A stretch of DNA of 64,000 bases from Limanda limanda (Eukaryota; Chordata; Actinopteri; Pleuronectiformes; Pleuronectidae): contig NC_083655.1 in the NCBI RefSeq assembly GCF_963576545.1, positions 3,735,871 to 3,799,870 of the forward strand. The letters are read 5' to 3'. The notes below the pieces were generated by a model, which saw only the letters and a list, made by a program, of their open reading frames with translations, was not told the DNA's origin and searched no databases. The first letter of the stretch is position 1. Each line of letters starts with the position of its first letter. The position numbers and the translations under genes are program-made. Below, one piece after another: positions 35,191 through 46,577 of the stretch.

Positions 35191-35577
35191 CACCAGAAGA
35201 TTATCATTTTTGCAGATGGAGATGAAAGAGCGGTTCTCACAGCAGAGTTTTTTTACTGCAGGGACAAACCATTATCATTTCCCTGACCATGCCCTTTCTG
35301 ATAATTCTCCTCCATATAGCCTCAACCTTTCTTGTGGCTGTCAGTTGGAGAAAAGCAATTAACATATTGTGTCCGACGGAGTCATTCTTTCCAACACTCC
35401 TCAGATTCCCTCCCTCTGTTTTTGTCACACTGCTGGCTGGTGGGCAGAGTCACAAATTAGCGGTGTGGGCTGGAAGGCTCAATTACCTTTTAAGGACTTT
35501 AGAGGTATAGTGTGTGTCCGTGTCAGCTCGTCTCCGAGCTTCCTGCCTCGGTAAGGGCATAGAACCAGGGTGGGTGC

Positions 35578-35839
35578 GGGGGGGGGGGGGGGGGGGGGCG
35601 GGAGGAGGAGAGGAGCAGTCGGTGTGCAGAGCGCCCGGGTTGGATTTCTAAATGATCTAATTCCTGCGTCTGCAGAGCATCTCACTGTTGACATCCCTGT
35701 TTCCCCTGGAGACAATGCCAACTCGCTCCCTCTCATCAGCCCACCTCCGTCTCACCTCATCACCCCCCCCCCCCCTCCCGGTCCTCCCACATCTCTCCTT
35801 CTCTTGTGTGCAGCGGCGAGCTGGGGGGGGGGGGGGGGG
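35578..35839. repeat. Clustered homopolymers G21, C13, G17
   Basis: G21 at 35578-35598, C13 at 35763-35775 and G17 at 35823-35839. Frames here (35479-35736, 35570-35866, 35657-36025) give glycine or proline runs and are artefacts. The intervening sequence is pyrimidine-rich and otherwise unremarkable. Confidence 0.93.
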
Positions 35840-36540
<701 letters not shown>

Positions 36541-36625
36541 GGATACTTTATTAATCCTGAGGGAAATTTAGATATTCACACACAGCAACATGTGTGGATC
36601 TGTACAATCAAGGTGTATGGATTAT
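36541..36625 (-). mobile_element. LINE 3' end, minus strand
   Basis: GGATACTTTATTAATCCTGA, then GGGAAATTTAG, immediately follows the GATA tract. On the minus strand this gives CTAAATTTCCCTCAGGATTA, then ATAAAGTATCC and (TATC)n, the well-known terminus of a teleost non-LTR retrotransposon with a tetranucleotide tail. The body extends rightwards for an unknown distance; no coding region is visible. Confidence 0.8.
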
Positions 36626-38076
36626 TGTCTCCACACAAGTTTAACAATGAGTGTGACTGGTCATAAAGCACTAATTAAACTAAACCAATTATACCTTGAA
36701 GAAAACATAATGTACAGATTATACTTATTATAATATCTGCAAGCGTTGACTCGCCTGCCTTTTGCATGTAGCAACCAAATCATAATAAATGAACATTAAC
36801 TGTAGCTCCTGTATGTTGAAGGATTCGCTGCACGATGGTGACGAGAAATACAACTTTCTAAAAAGTCCAAAATTAACTTAGAAGCCACAACATGTTTGAT
36901 GTCAGTCTTCATTCTCGAGAAAACAGTAAAATGAAATCACAGCGAGGTCAAAGGTGAAGGAAAACAGAATTACCTCTTTGACAAGTCAGCCTGTGGAGGT
37001 TCTAAATAACTGCATGGAAGCCACATCTATGTTTTTCATATTCCCGATGCACAATTCATAAAAGCTGCCTTAAAGGGAACGTGGAGTGACAGCTCTGCTT
37101 TAGCAGTAGAAACACACTCGGAGCAGATATACCTCATTTTTCTACGACCATTTTTCAGTCAAGTGTCACTTCCTGCCCCGCGGTGCGTTCTGATCAAATA
37201 TATCATTTTTGCTTCTCGAGCTCAGGCTGCCCAGGAAGTCAGAGTCAGCAGTTAAATTCACACATTACAGAGGATGCCGGCTTACACTTTATTTATTGAT
37301 ATTGTTTGATGTATTTTATAAGTTCAGGCGCATGCATTATACATGTGGTCTTAAGGTCCATATAAATCTTAACACGCCAGCGAGAGCAATGTGATGAAAG
37401 GAAAACCGGTATCCGCTTAATACAAGTGACAAATCAAAATATGAAGCGTAGCATATTTATTTCTGTATAATGTTCATTGTTGAATTAAGTGCACGGATCT
37501 CATACATAGAAAAAAAAGATACCGGGGATTTATTTGAGTCCACATGAATATTTTATCCAGCGAGGTCGAACAGGTTGATGATTCTCTGCCTCTATGTTTG
37601 ATTATTTAACTCTTTGTCGTCTCTGGGTGAAGGATCCGAGCAGCACATCGCTCCATTTCCGCAGCTTTGTGTGACGTGGGACGAGCTTCTGTGTTGTAAC
37701 GTGCTTCATGGGAAGATGGTGTGGGAGGGACAAGGTCACGTATGTCCACTCCATCAGACCACTGTGGGTTTCTGTGCAGCTCTATAGAAGAGCTGGAGAA
37801 TCAGATGCTCAGCTCTGGATTCCTGAGACGTCTCCTTGACACCCTGCGTCTCACACACAGAGCTCGGTGAGGAACAGAACATGTGCACTTGTCTTCAGTT
37901 GTTTCATTCTTCTTTTAAATAGAAATTGAAATCTATGTAAAAGAACTGTTAGAACTGTTATCTTTTGCTGTTAGGGAACTTTGATGTTTCCACCAGGGGT
38001 CACTGTTGTGCAGGGAGATTGATCTCAGCGAACTCACTCCTGAGAAGATCAATGAGTCCAAGTCTTTATGGTTAAA
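36626..38076. other. Unique non-coding sequence
   Basis: No gene recognised. The first part may still be LINE UTR. Confidence 0.4.
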
Positions 38077-38270
38077 CCCCCCCCCCACCCACCCACCCAT
38101 CCCTCCCATCCCTCCCTCCCTCTCTCTTTTCCCTCCGCTTCACCTCATTTCTGTGCATCTCTGTATCTCACTGTCTCTCTGTGTGTGTGTGTGTCTCTTG
38201 TATAAATATTTAGGTGTGTGTCTTTTATATATGTGTGTGTGTGCAAGTGGCTGTGTGTGCATGTGTCGTG

Positions 38271-38303
<33 letters not shown>
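38077..38303. repeat. C-rich tract and compound GT/AT microsatellites
   Basis: A C-rich block (CCCACCCACCCATCCCTCCC-type, 38077-38125) is followed by GT tracts at 38180-38193, 38214-38245 and 38281-38303, with TATATATATA at 38269-38282. Frames at 38006-38405 are cysteine/valine runs caused by the GT repeats. Confidence 0.9.
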
Positions 38304-38524
38304 CCTAGGTATTACTCATGTTGTGAGGACCTAAATCTTTTTGACACACACATTACAGGGACTCGTCTTTCTCATGGGGACAAAACTCAAGTCCCCTTAA
38401 TGTAGGATATTATATTTTAAGGGGAGGGTATAAATTAGCCTTGGACATGTTGTAGCTAAGGTCAGAGTCTCCAGCAAAACCAGTGTAAGTCAATGAAACG
38501 TCCCCTGAAGGCACAGGGTCACGA
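38304..38524 (+). repeat. GT-microsatellite-linked dispersed repeat
   Basis: Landmarks in order are TTACTCATGTTGTGAGGACC, TAAATCTTTTTGACACACACAT, TCATGGGGACAAAACTCAAG, TCCCCTTAA, a TATTTTAAGG stretch, GGTCAGAGTCTCCAG, and GTAAGTCAATG...GTCCCC. It is bounded on both sides by GT microsatellites. I recognise this arrangement as a very common teleost repeat whose ends sit in GT tracts; I do not know a firm family name. Confidence 0.75.
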
Positions 38525-38542
38525 CTGTGTGTGTGTGTGTCT

Positions 38543-38605
<63 letters not shown>
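38525..38605. repeat. (GT)n microsatellite, about 80 bp
   Basis: GT tract with two early interruptions (CT, AT), then uninterrupted to 38605. Confidence 0.97.
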
Positions 38606-38606
<1 letters not shown>

Positions 38607-40273
38607 AAATGTAAACACAGCTGTCATTTCAGTTCGCTGTCATTACGGCTGCTGTGTTGAGACTACGTGGAGCTAAGCAGCCACAGGAGAAGCAAAGGAC
38701 TGAATGTGAACGTCGTCCTTGTGCCGCGGCCTCGTGCCGCTGCCACGATGGAACCGCTGCCACGGCTCCGGAATGTGAAATGATTCCTTTGAGAGTTTAC
38801 ATGAGGCAACAAGGTGAATCGGTGGAGGAGGCGTGGATCATGTGATTTCTCACTGAACCTATAGGGCTGTTCCTGAATCCATCTCTCTTTCTGGCATCCA
38901 CCCACTTTTTTAATTTGTCTGTAATGAGGCTTCACGTCTCACACTGTGCACGGAGCACGACACAAACACATGAAGGAAAAACAAGTCGGTTAGCACCACA
39001 TCGGCATGGTAACTGCCAGCCTTCGCTTGTTTGTCACTTTAACATTTATAAACGTATTTGAACTTGTCAACATCTGCACAGTCCTTCTCTCGCTAAAACC
39101 AGTTCTCTGTGGATGATCCAGAATAACTTGGGTTCGAAGGACAAGCTGCCGGTAAAACACGATCTGTTTAACCAACGTGGAACCGGGGATGTTATTTTAA
39201 TTTAAGTGAACTGATCCTTGAAAAGGAAAAGAAAATCGAAGCCATGTTTTATGCACCCTAACTTTTATTTTCAAGCCCTGAGCAAATATTTAATGCCTCA
39301 GAAAATCCAAAACATCATTGAAGCAAAGGGACTATTTGCTGTGATATTTATCCATAAAGCACTTTAATGCTGCACAACATTTCCGGGGAAACAAACAATT
39401 TTAAAAAAAAAGGGAGCGAGAACAAAAGCAAAATACAGAAATCAGAGGAAATGCTGAGCTCATGGTTAATAATACATATGTCTGAAGTTTCCTTAAATGA
39501 GCAAACCATCTGTTCCCCGGCAGCCTGAAGCCTCCCTCTTCTAATTGTCCCGTCTGTGCTGTTTGATATGCATAATTAGACTTTTAATAATATTTGCTAT
39601 GCAGGTTATGTTTGCCATGAGTTGACAGTGATTTCACTTCCCCTATCTTTAATGGATATTATGAATCTTCCATTAACCTGTGTCCTGTTCTGTCAGCGGC
39701 TCGGCACAGACATCTTTTTCAAAACGTTTCCAACCTGTACATTCAAATTTACAATGATTAGAAGTTCTATGATGAGTTATTAAATGGATATGCTAATTTT
39801 ACCTAGCTGGTGAGCATAGTGAAGGATTCTAGGAGTAGGTTAAGACCAAAACGGAGCAAAAAGCAGATTAGATGCTGGACTTTTATACATTTAACAGAAC
39901 GCTGATGACCCTGCTTGTCTGGCTCAGCAACTATTTGCAAAAAAACATTGCCATATCCATTTTATAAAGGTGACATAAAGGATTAAGATATTCATAACTC
40001 TCCAGCCCGTCGCCCTTGAATGGTCAGAAGTAGCTTCCTCCACACGCATCAGGCATAAATGTTGTCATCTCAGTTTTTGCTCCTGCAGAGTTCAAACACA
40101 AACCAAAGCTGCACTTTATTCACGTATTAAAACATCTCAAAAGGAAACTGGAACTCGAGGAGTGTCTCTGTATTTAAAGGTACCAGGTTTTTTCTTTAGC
40201 GCTGATGCAGCCGGATCAGCATCAACTGACAGAGAATATGTTGATGGCTATTGAAAGCTACATTATGTCCTCC
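38606..40273. other. Unique non-coding sequence, CNE-like in part
   Basis: No gene recognised. The part 39440-39720 has the look of a conserved enhancer: GATATGCATAATTAGAC combines POU-like and homeodomain-like words and is followed by TTTAATAATATTTGC. This is an impression from word content, not a measured conservation. Confidence 0.4.
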
Positions 40274-40300
40274 GGGGGGGGGGGGGGGGGGGGGGGGGGG
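40274..40300 (+). repeat. G27 homopolymer
   Basis: Twenty-seven consecutive G, the longest mononucleotide run in the window. The exact length may be affected by sequencing. Confidence 0.93.
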
Positions 40301-43300
40301 AGCCGTCTATGAAAAATGCAAGTGCTAGGAAGAGGCTGGAAATGCATCACAAGTGCCAAACTACAGCGTTTTCAAATCCCCTGCTGGACGAGGCAAGCAT
40401 TCTGCACATGTCCAACATTATTTAAGATGATTTAAGCGCGGCGAGGCGTTAAAAGGAACGCAGTTTGATCACTTGGCATCGTGTTTTTTTGTGCGCTCCC
40501 CGAGAGTTTTATAGGGCGAGAGGGCGGTTGCACAATGGCAGTGTTGTGGCACCGCGGCTGATGCCCCCTGAAAGCCCACAGTGGCAGCGGAGGTTTAAAG
40601 AGCGCACTCAAAGGACTCGCTGATCAAAGGGAGCGTTTCATCTGTGAATTCTGCTGCTTCGTCGAATGCCAGAGACGCGCTGCGAGAGAGATCTGATGCT
40701 TGGAGACTGACAGCAGAGTCTCTGGTGACCCCCCCCCCCCCCGCTCGACGCAGCAGCAGAGAATAAACAGACAATAAAGAGAGGTAACAAATACAGTACG
40801 GCTTACAGTGCAGCCGTAATGAGGAGGGTGGTTATTACACTGCAGTTAAACACTGGGAAGAAGATGTATTCTAAAAAGGTATAATACAGAACTTTTAGTT
40901 TTTAGGCCCCTTCACATTTCCCAGCTTTTATTGTGTCTTACGATCAATTAGAAATGAATGGAATCAACGAAAAAAAAGCAAATCTTTGCAAGTATATGAA
41001 AATGAATCGTCCTCCAAACTGTGATCATGTGCATCCTGTTCCCTTTAATTGTCGCTGAGATGTGACTCCAACTTGATTGTCGTCCTCCTGTGGCAGATTT
41101 AATTGACTGCACATATTTTAGGAAGGCACACACCAGGGTATATACGGTCCCACAATTCACAACGCTCATCACAAGCAACACAAACCATCAAGTCCAATAA
41201 ACTCTAGTGTATCTCAGGTGTATAAAAAACTAGTTCTAAAGCTCGGAGTGTTCCCAGTGGTGTAAATAAACACTGAGTTACCGGGCAAGAGATGTGAGAG
41301 AACTTTGAAGGAGTTCTCCATCAATCAGGTGCTGATGGTGGAATGACCCGAAGGAAAACACCTGGAGTGAACCACATGAGAGTCGAGCAGGAAGTCACCA
41401 AACGGCCGAGCGCCGCTGGTCTCAGGAGAAACAAGTTGAAGTGTTTGGACATTAGCCAAAGTTGAGACTTAAACCCTGAGAAACCTCAAGATGGTGGTTT
41501 CACAGATGGTACAAGGAAGAATCAGAAAAGAAATATCTTCTATACCGAAACAAGTCTTTTATGGTTTCAGGTTGATTTTCTTGTTGCAACCTAAACATGG
41601 TTTCTCCCTCTGTCCGTTCACCATAATCCACGTGAGCCAAGATGTGACTGAGCCGCCTCAATTATGACTTTGCACTCAAAGCAATAAGCTTAATGTGCAT
41701 CAGTGAGTGGAGCGAGGAGAGCAGAGCAAACTGTTATTGCTCTTTTCTGTTGCCTCTCAGGCGACGACCAGGCGACTCCACCTTATTGCAGAAGGTTGTT
41801 GGGACTATTTAGAAATCCCAGCGGATTTGGCAAATTAAAAAATGTAATGAAGTCTAAAAACTGAAGAGTAAACATCAGATATCAGACATTTATTGCGGCT
41901 GATATGTTAATTACCAATAATTGCATTTATTAAGTTATTTAAAGAAGCAGAAGTTGTGTTTTTCCAGTTACTTTCTCTAAAGGTAGATTGAGTGTAAACA
42001 AATGACACCAGTGCTGAAAGTGACTCCAGATCCCAGGACATCATTGACCCGAGCTGAGACAGCACCAGGTCAGCCACAGTTAACCTTATTGGTTTTAATT
42101 GTTCCCAGTGGCAATCCATCACACTCAGATTCCCCCGAGGCCGCGAGACAACACATTGTTGGGGTCAGAACGCGCCGACTCCACTTCCTGCCCCAGTGCA
42201 TCATGGAGGAGATCTTGTCACCGCTCGGGCGCAAAGTCAATTGCGGAGTCGCTTCAAAGGTTAAAACTTCTCTCGAGCTGCATTTGTTCTCATCAGTTAA
42301 ATAAACACGTGAAACTTTCATGTCGTTCATCAGAGCTCCGGAGGAAAATGTTCATCAGACTCGTGTAGATTCATTTAGAAGAGAAAACACACAATCGTGG
42401 AAGTTTAATGATGGAATTCAATACAATCTAAACACAGTTTCCTCAGTTTTCTGGGATGTAAAAGGAACATTTCAAAGTTTGATGGAGTGAGGTTAAGACT
42501 ATTTGGATGAAATATGAGTGAGTCAATTACAACACAGACTGAAAAACTGTAATAAATTGTAGTTTGACGAGTTCACAGTTAAAGTTTTGCTTTCATTTAT
42601 TTATGGCTCTTGTGTCACTGAAGCTATTTTTGTTATTCCCACGTTAAGACCTGCTTTGCTTCATTTCTTTCATTAAATCACATTCCGATGAAATTAGCAG
42701 TTTTTCAATTCCCAGACCTTTCCATCACTCTAATTCCATCAGTCAGCTGGTGTTACCACCCCCCACCCCCCAGTCACTGAGTGCCAACGGATGGATAATG
42801 TTGTAATTTATAATGAATAAAGTTTTCAAGCTTTTCGTGAATGTGTTTCTGGTCGTGGCAGCTCTCTGACAACACTTCATAAATCAACAAGCAGCCTAAT
42901 AAATCAACAGCCTCTTCCCACCTGCATCATCGCCACCGCTCGCTACTCAAACCTGAACTTTCACGACTTCCTGTTCGCGGCTGTGAGCGCCGGGCTGTGT
43001 CGTGTGATGCTGCTCCAATGGTTTATTTTTGTAGGTTAACCGCCCGTGAAGCAGCATTGTTAATCTTTGCTGCTTTAACGGTCGGATCTTTTCACTCCAG
43101 ATCAGTGGACACAGGAAAACAAATTATCTCCTCGCGCATTTATTCAGTTCAGACAAAATCCAAAGCAAAATGCTTTTTCCCTCTAAAAACCAACACATGT
43201 ATTTTATCGCCCCCGAAATGTTCGGATCAGTTTAAGGGTCAGAACTGTAGCTGAGATATTCCACAGAGGGGAAAACACAGCTTCTCTAACCATCTTGATA

Positions 43301-43904
43301 TAACCTCGCTCATGCAGGGCCATACGAAGTCAGCATTTTACCACAGTTCATTAGAGGTTGTGCTGCATGGGGGGTGCAGCAGCACAGCAGGAAGCATTGT
43401 GTTGTTCTGTGAGGAGAAGAAACGCACCTTGGTCTCCTGTGCACAGAGGGAAGGCCATCACTCAATCTGTGGCGTTGAGCGTATTACAGGATAAAGTGTT
43501 GTAATTTACCTTTCTGGTGTTCTAGCTTCCTATCTGTCAGTCGCATCTCCTTCTCCTCCTGTTACCGATTCCCTCGGCCACAGAGGGGGTTATCGCTAAT
43601 GGCTCTAATGCTGGGAAAAGCATCCAGAGGAAAATTGTGCGCTGGGGTTTTGCAGCTTTGTAAATTATAAGGAAAATGCTTCTGAAAATTACACCATAGT
43701 TTGTGTGATCACAGACTCGCCAATTAGAGGTTTGGAGGTAAAAGGAAAATATGGCAAAGCTGAAACTAAAGATGTAGAAATAAACACGACATTTTAATGG
43801 TTAGTTTGCACAAAACCCAATTTGTTTTGGCCTTACCTGCAAAATACATTTATTTCAACATTAAAATTAAAACATTAAAGTCTATGCTTTTGTCTTTGTG
43901 TCCA
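40301..43904. other. Unique non-coding sequence with C14 run
   Basis: A C14 run lies at 40729-40742. No gene or dispersed repeat is recognised. The frames at 42002-42368 on both strands overlap and show no domain features. Confidence 0.45.
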
Positions 43905-44246
43905 TCAATCAATCAATCAATCAAGTTTTATTTGTATAGCCCACATTCACAAATAACAATTTGTCTCATGGGGCTTTAACATTGTGTGACATCCTCTGTC
44001 CTTAACCCTCAACAAGAGTAAGGAAAAACTACTAAAAACCCTTTTCACAGGTAAAAATATGTAGAAACCTCAGAGAGAGCCACATGTGAGGGATCCCTCT
44101 CTCAGGACGGACAGAAGTGCAATAGATGTCAGGTGTAAGAAAACATCATCAGGATTTTTAGCAGCATCCATTAGGCTAAACATTTTTCAATACTATGTGT
44201 CAGGCAGTCCCGCTGCAATCACAGTCTCTGGCCAGCAGCAAGACCA
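43905..44246 (-). mobile_element. LINE 3' end with (TCAA)n tail, minus strand
   Basis: A (TCAA)5 tract (43905-43924) abuts GTTTTATTTGTATAGCCCAC, then TTCACAAATAACAATTTGTC and TCATGGGGCTTTAACATTG. This string is a frequent 3' terminus of a teleost Rex/RTE-type retrotransposon, read on the minus strand. The similarity continues through CAACAAGAGTAAGGAAAAAC and GGGATCCCTCTC to at least 44110. Only UTR is present. Confidence 0.75.
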
Positions 44247-44303
44247 CGATCCAGCATCAGGATGGGCGATCCAGCATCAGGATGGGTCCAGCATCAGGAT
44301 GGG
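44247..44303. repeat. 20-bp tandem repeat, 2.9 copies
   Basis: CGATCCAGCATCAGGATGGG at 44247-44266 and 44267-44286, then a third copy lacking CGA (44287-44303). It is followed by two AAGGATGTG units. It sits inside the LINE-derived block and may be a feature of that family's UTR. Confidence 0.93.
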
Positions 44304-44464
44304 AAGGATGTGAAGGATGTGACCACAGTCTATCCTTCTCGTTTCCTCTCAGAGACATTTTCCAAAATCAATTCCTTTCTGCCGATAATTGTTCTTGAGC
44401 AAAGTGTCCGTTCCCTCATCTCGACTTTACTTTCTAATTTATGCGCCTTATCTCACTTTATGTC
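44304..44464. other. Probable LINE-derived sequence
   Basis: Continuation of retrotransposon debris between the minus-strand 3' end and the plus-strand reverse-transcriptase scrap. Nothing separately recognisable. Confidence 0.35.
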
Positions 44465-44580
44465 AGCTCGACGTGCAGCCGAGCTCTGACAGGAACTAGT
44501 CACAGAGCACACCATTACTCCCAGTGGCTCCCAATTAAACAGAAAATCAAATTTAAGATTCTCCTCATTACCTTCAAAGT
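44465..44580 (+). pseudogene. LINE reverse transcriptase C-terminal scrap
   Basis: The plus-strand translation around 44480-44578 gives SRALTGTSHRAH, then HYSQWLPIKQKIKFKILL and ITFK. The WLPIKQKIKFKILLITFK part matches the segment following the catalytic domain in L2/Rex1-type reverse transcriptases (LHWLPIKxRIxFKILLITFKAL in my memory). The residues just before W (HHYSQ) look frame-shifted relative to that pattern. No YADD catalytic box is nearby, and the frame becomes unrelated after ITFKV. It is a dead fragment, in the opposite orientation to the LINE tail at 43905. Confidence 0.65.
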
Positions 44581-44640
44581 AGAGCGCTTCATCGGGTCAG
44601 GTTCTCCGGATCCCTGCAGGAATCCAGTAAAATGAAATAA

Positions 44641-45306
44641 AAATCCCTTTCATGGAGATTGAAAACTTTATTAATTCTGCACAGCGGTAGAAGTTTTCAT
44701 CACTTTAATTTCTACGGAAGATAAATCAAGAGGAATCTGTCGATTTAGCACCGAGCACAATACCCCTGGATGGCCGCATGTACAAGTACACGAGTAAATC
44801 ATTACCACCCAGTGAATTATTAAGATGATGGTCTGTGGGCCACTGGTTACATTCACTGAATATGCACAAACTGGCAGCGTTCACATGCGACTCAACAGGC
44901 GCCGGTGCTGGGTTCAGAGCCAGCGTCACAGGGAGGGACCACTTGTAGAAGGAAATCTGTCAGGATGACGGATACCGGCTGGTTCTCCACCCCGATGTGA
45001 TAGATGAGCTCGCTGAACCAAAGTAAGGACCAGGAGTCGACTGCAGAACACTAACAGCTCTGGTTTCATACGGCATCACAGACTTATTGATGATGTATCT
45101 GCCCACAAGTCTCAGGTCCACTGACCAGCATCTTTCCCCCCCCCGCGATATTAAATAGCAACTAAAGGTGACCTTTCCGTTAAATTTACCATTTTGTATC
45201 CACGTCCATATATATTTATTCCACTGGTTCTGTTACTGGCTTAATCCACATATGGAACATGACTCTATTAGTGGCAAAGATCTCTTCAAGACAATAATTG
45301 GGTTAA
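44641..45306. other. Unique non-coding sequence
   Basis: A short C run lies near 45137. No gene recognised. Confidence 0.4.
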
Positions 45307-45380
45307 ATGCATGAAGCAAACTGATTTTGGTGACCACCTCATTTCTCATCTAGCGCCACCAATAGGTCAAAGACGTCCAC
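45307..45380 (+). repeat. Dispersed repeat fragment (TAGCGCCACC type)
   Basis: GCAAACTGATTTTGGTGACC, then ACCTCATTTCTCATC, TAGCGCCACCAATAGGTCAAA. I recognise the order TTTTGGTGACC...TCTAGCGCCAYCA...GGTCAAA from a common percomorph repeat. Short and without clear ends. Confidence 0.5.
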
Positions 45381-46412
45381 ATTTAACGACAGAATGTATT
45401 ATTTGCCCACGGTCGCCTAGATTGACGCACAGCAGCTTTGTCAAAGAATCGTTAATCTTTGCTTTTGAAACTGTAACAAATCCCCATGAACAGTAAATCT
45501 GTTTATGCAACATGAGGTGAGGTTGGGGACAGTCACAAGTTTCTCGCTTATCCGGCGAAACATCTAGATATTGTACAGAAAAATCAATTTTTTCCAGATT
45601 CCCTACTCGACGTGGAGATGTGCAGCCGGCTGTCGGGCAAACGACCATGAAACTCGGTCTAGACGTTTCCTGTTTCCCTCCGGATGAACTGCGGTATCTT
45701 CTGGGATCTCCATGGATTCACCCGAAGAAACACGACATTCCAACGAGCCTCAGCTGAACCACGGAAGGAAGTTGTCATTTTAAACATTACAAATACCAAA
45801 CTTCTGCCTGTTAGTGCATCACATGCTGCTGTTTGCATACGCTGCTCATTACATTACACAGATGGTCTGCATGTGCACAAAGTGACTACCTGGCAAAACC
45901 ACCAAGGTGTGAGCGCACCTGGCTTCTACAGGAAGTGGGAGATGACACCCTGATTGATTTATTACACGTTATGTCCAAAACACAGCCGTGATTAATAAAT
46001 AGAAGAAGAACAACGGCTTTTGAATCGTGCACCTGGAGCAGGAACCTTTTTTCTCCCGCTGTTAAACAAGCAAAACAAACTCGTACCAGGAGTTCAGATT
46101 GTTGACATGGACAGTTTCAAAGTGGTTTAACTATATCATCTATATAATCTGGCATATGTACTCAAATCGTCTTAATATTAGAATTATGACTGACGCACAA
46201 ATTGCTGTGTAAACTTTAGAGCCGGATGTGTAACCGCGGGTGTTAGTTTGACTGATCGCAGGTCAAATTGTCCATTTATCCAGTTGTCATGAAACTATAT
46301 TTCCTCAGAGTTTCCAAATCTAGAGCCTCCCGCCCCAAAAAAAAGATCATCAAACTGTCAGTTTAATCCCTGACACGGGGCCGGTGTAGGATTTGTCTAC
46401 ACATTCAGAGCG
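45381..46412. other. Unique non-coding sequence
   Basis: No gene or repeat recognised. Confidence 0.45.
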
Positions 46413-46577
46413 ATGGCTGTTCGGCCGGACTGTGTGTACGCCATGATTAATATTCCCGTGCACGACAAGGGTAAACAGAATGAACTTGTCAGCGATGGCA
46501 GTTCGCTGCCTCGGGTCTGTCAGACATGGATAGCCGGTCCTGACAAAACACCCTTAATCCTCATCCCTTTAGATTAG
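46413..46577 (+). CDS. Unassigned 54-codon ORF, doubtful
   Basis: An ATG in a favourable context (GAGCGATGG, G at -3 and +4) opens a 54-codon frame that starts MAVRPDCVYAMINIPVHDKG and ends TPLILIPLD before TAG. The amino-acid composition is protein-like and codon third positions are mixed. I do not recognise the protein, there is no signal peptide or domain, and a GGTAAAC donor-like site lies inside near 46470. It could equally be part of a conserved non-coding element (ATTAATATTCCC). Treat as a possibility only. Confidence 0.12.
   Translation: MAVRPDCVYAMINIPVHDKGKQNELVSDGSSLPRVCQTWIAGPDKTPLILIPLD

Noticed and set aside
38006..38405. Cysteine/valine-rich frames
   Set aside because: Translation of GT microsatellites.
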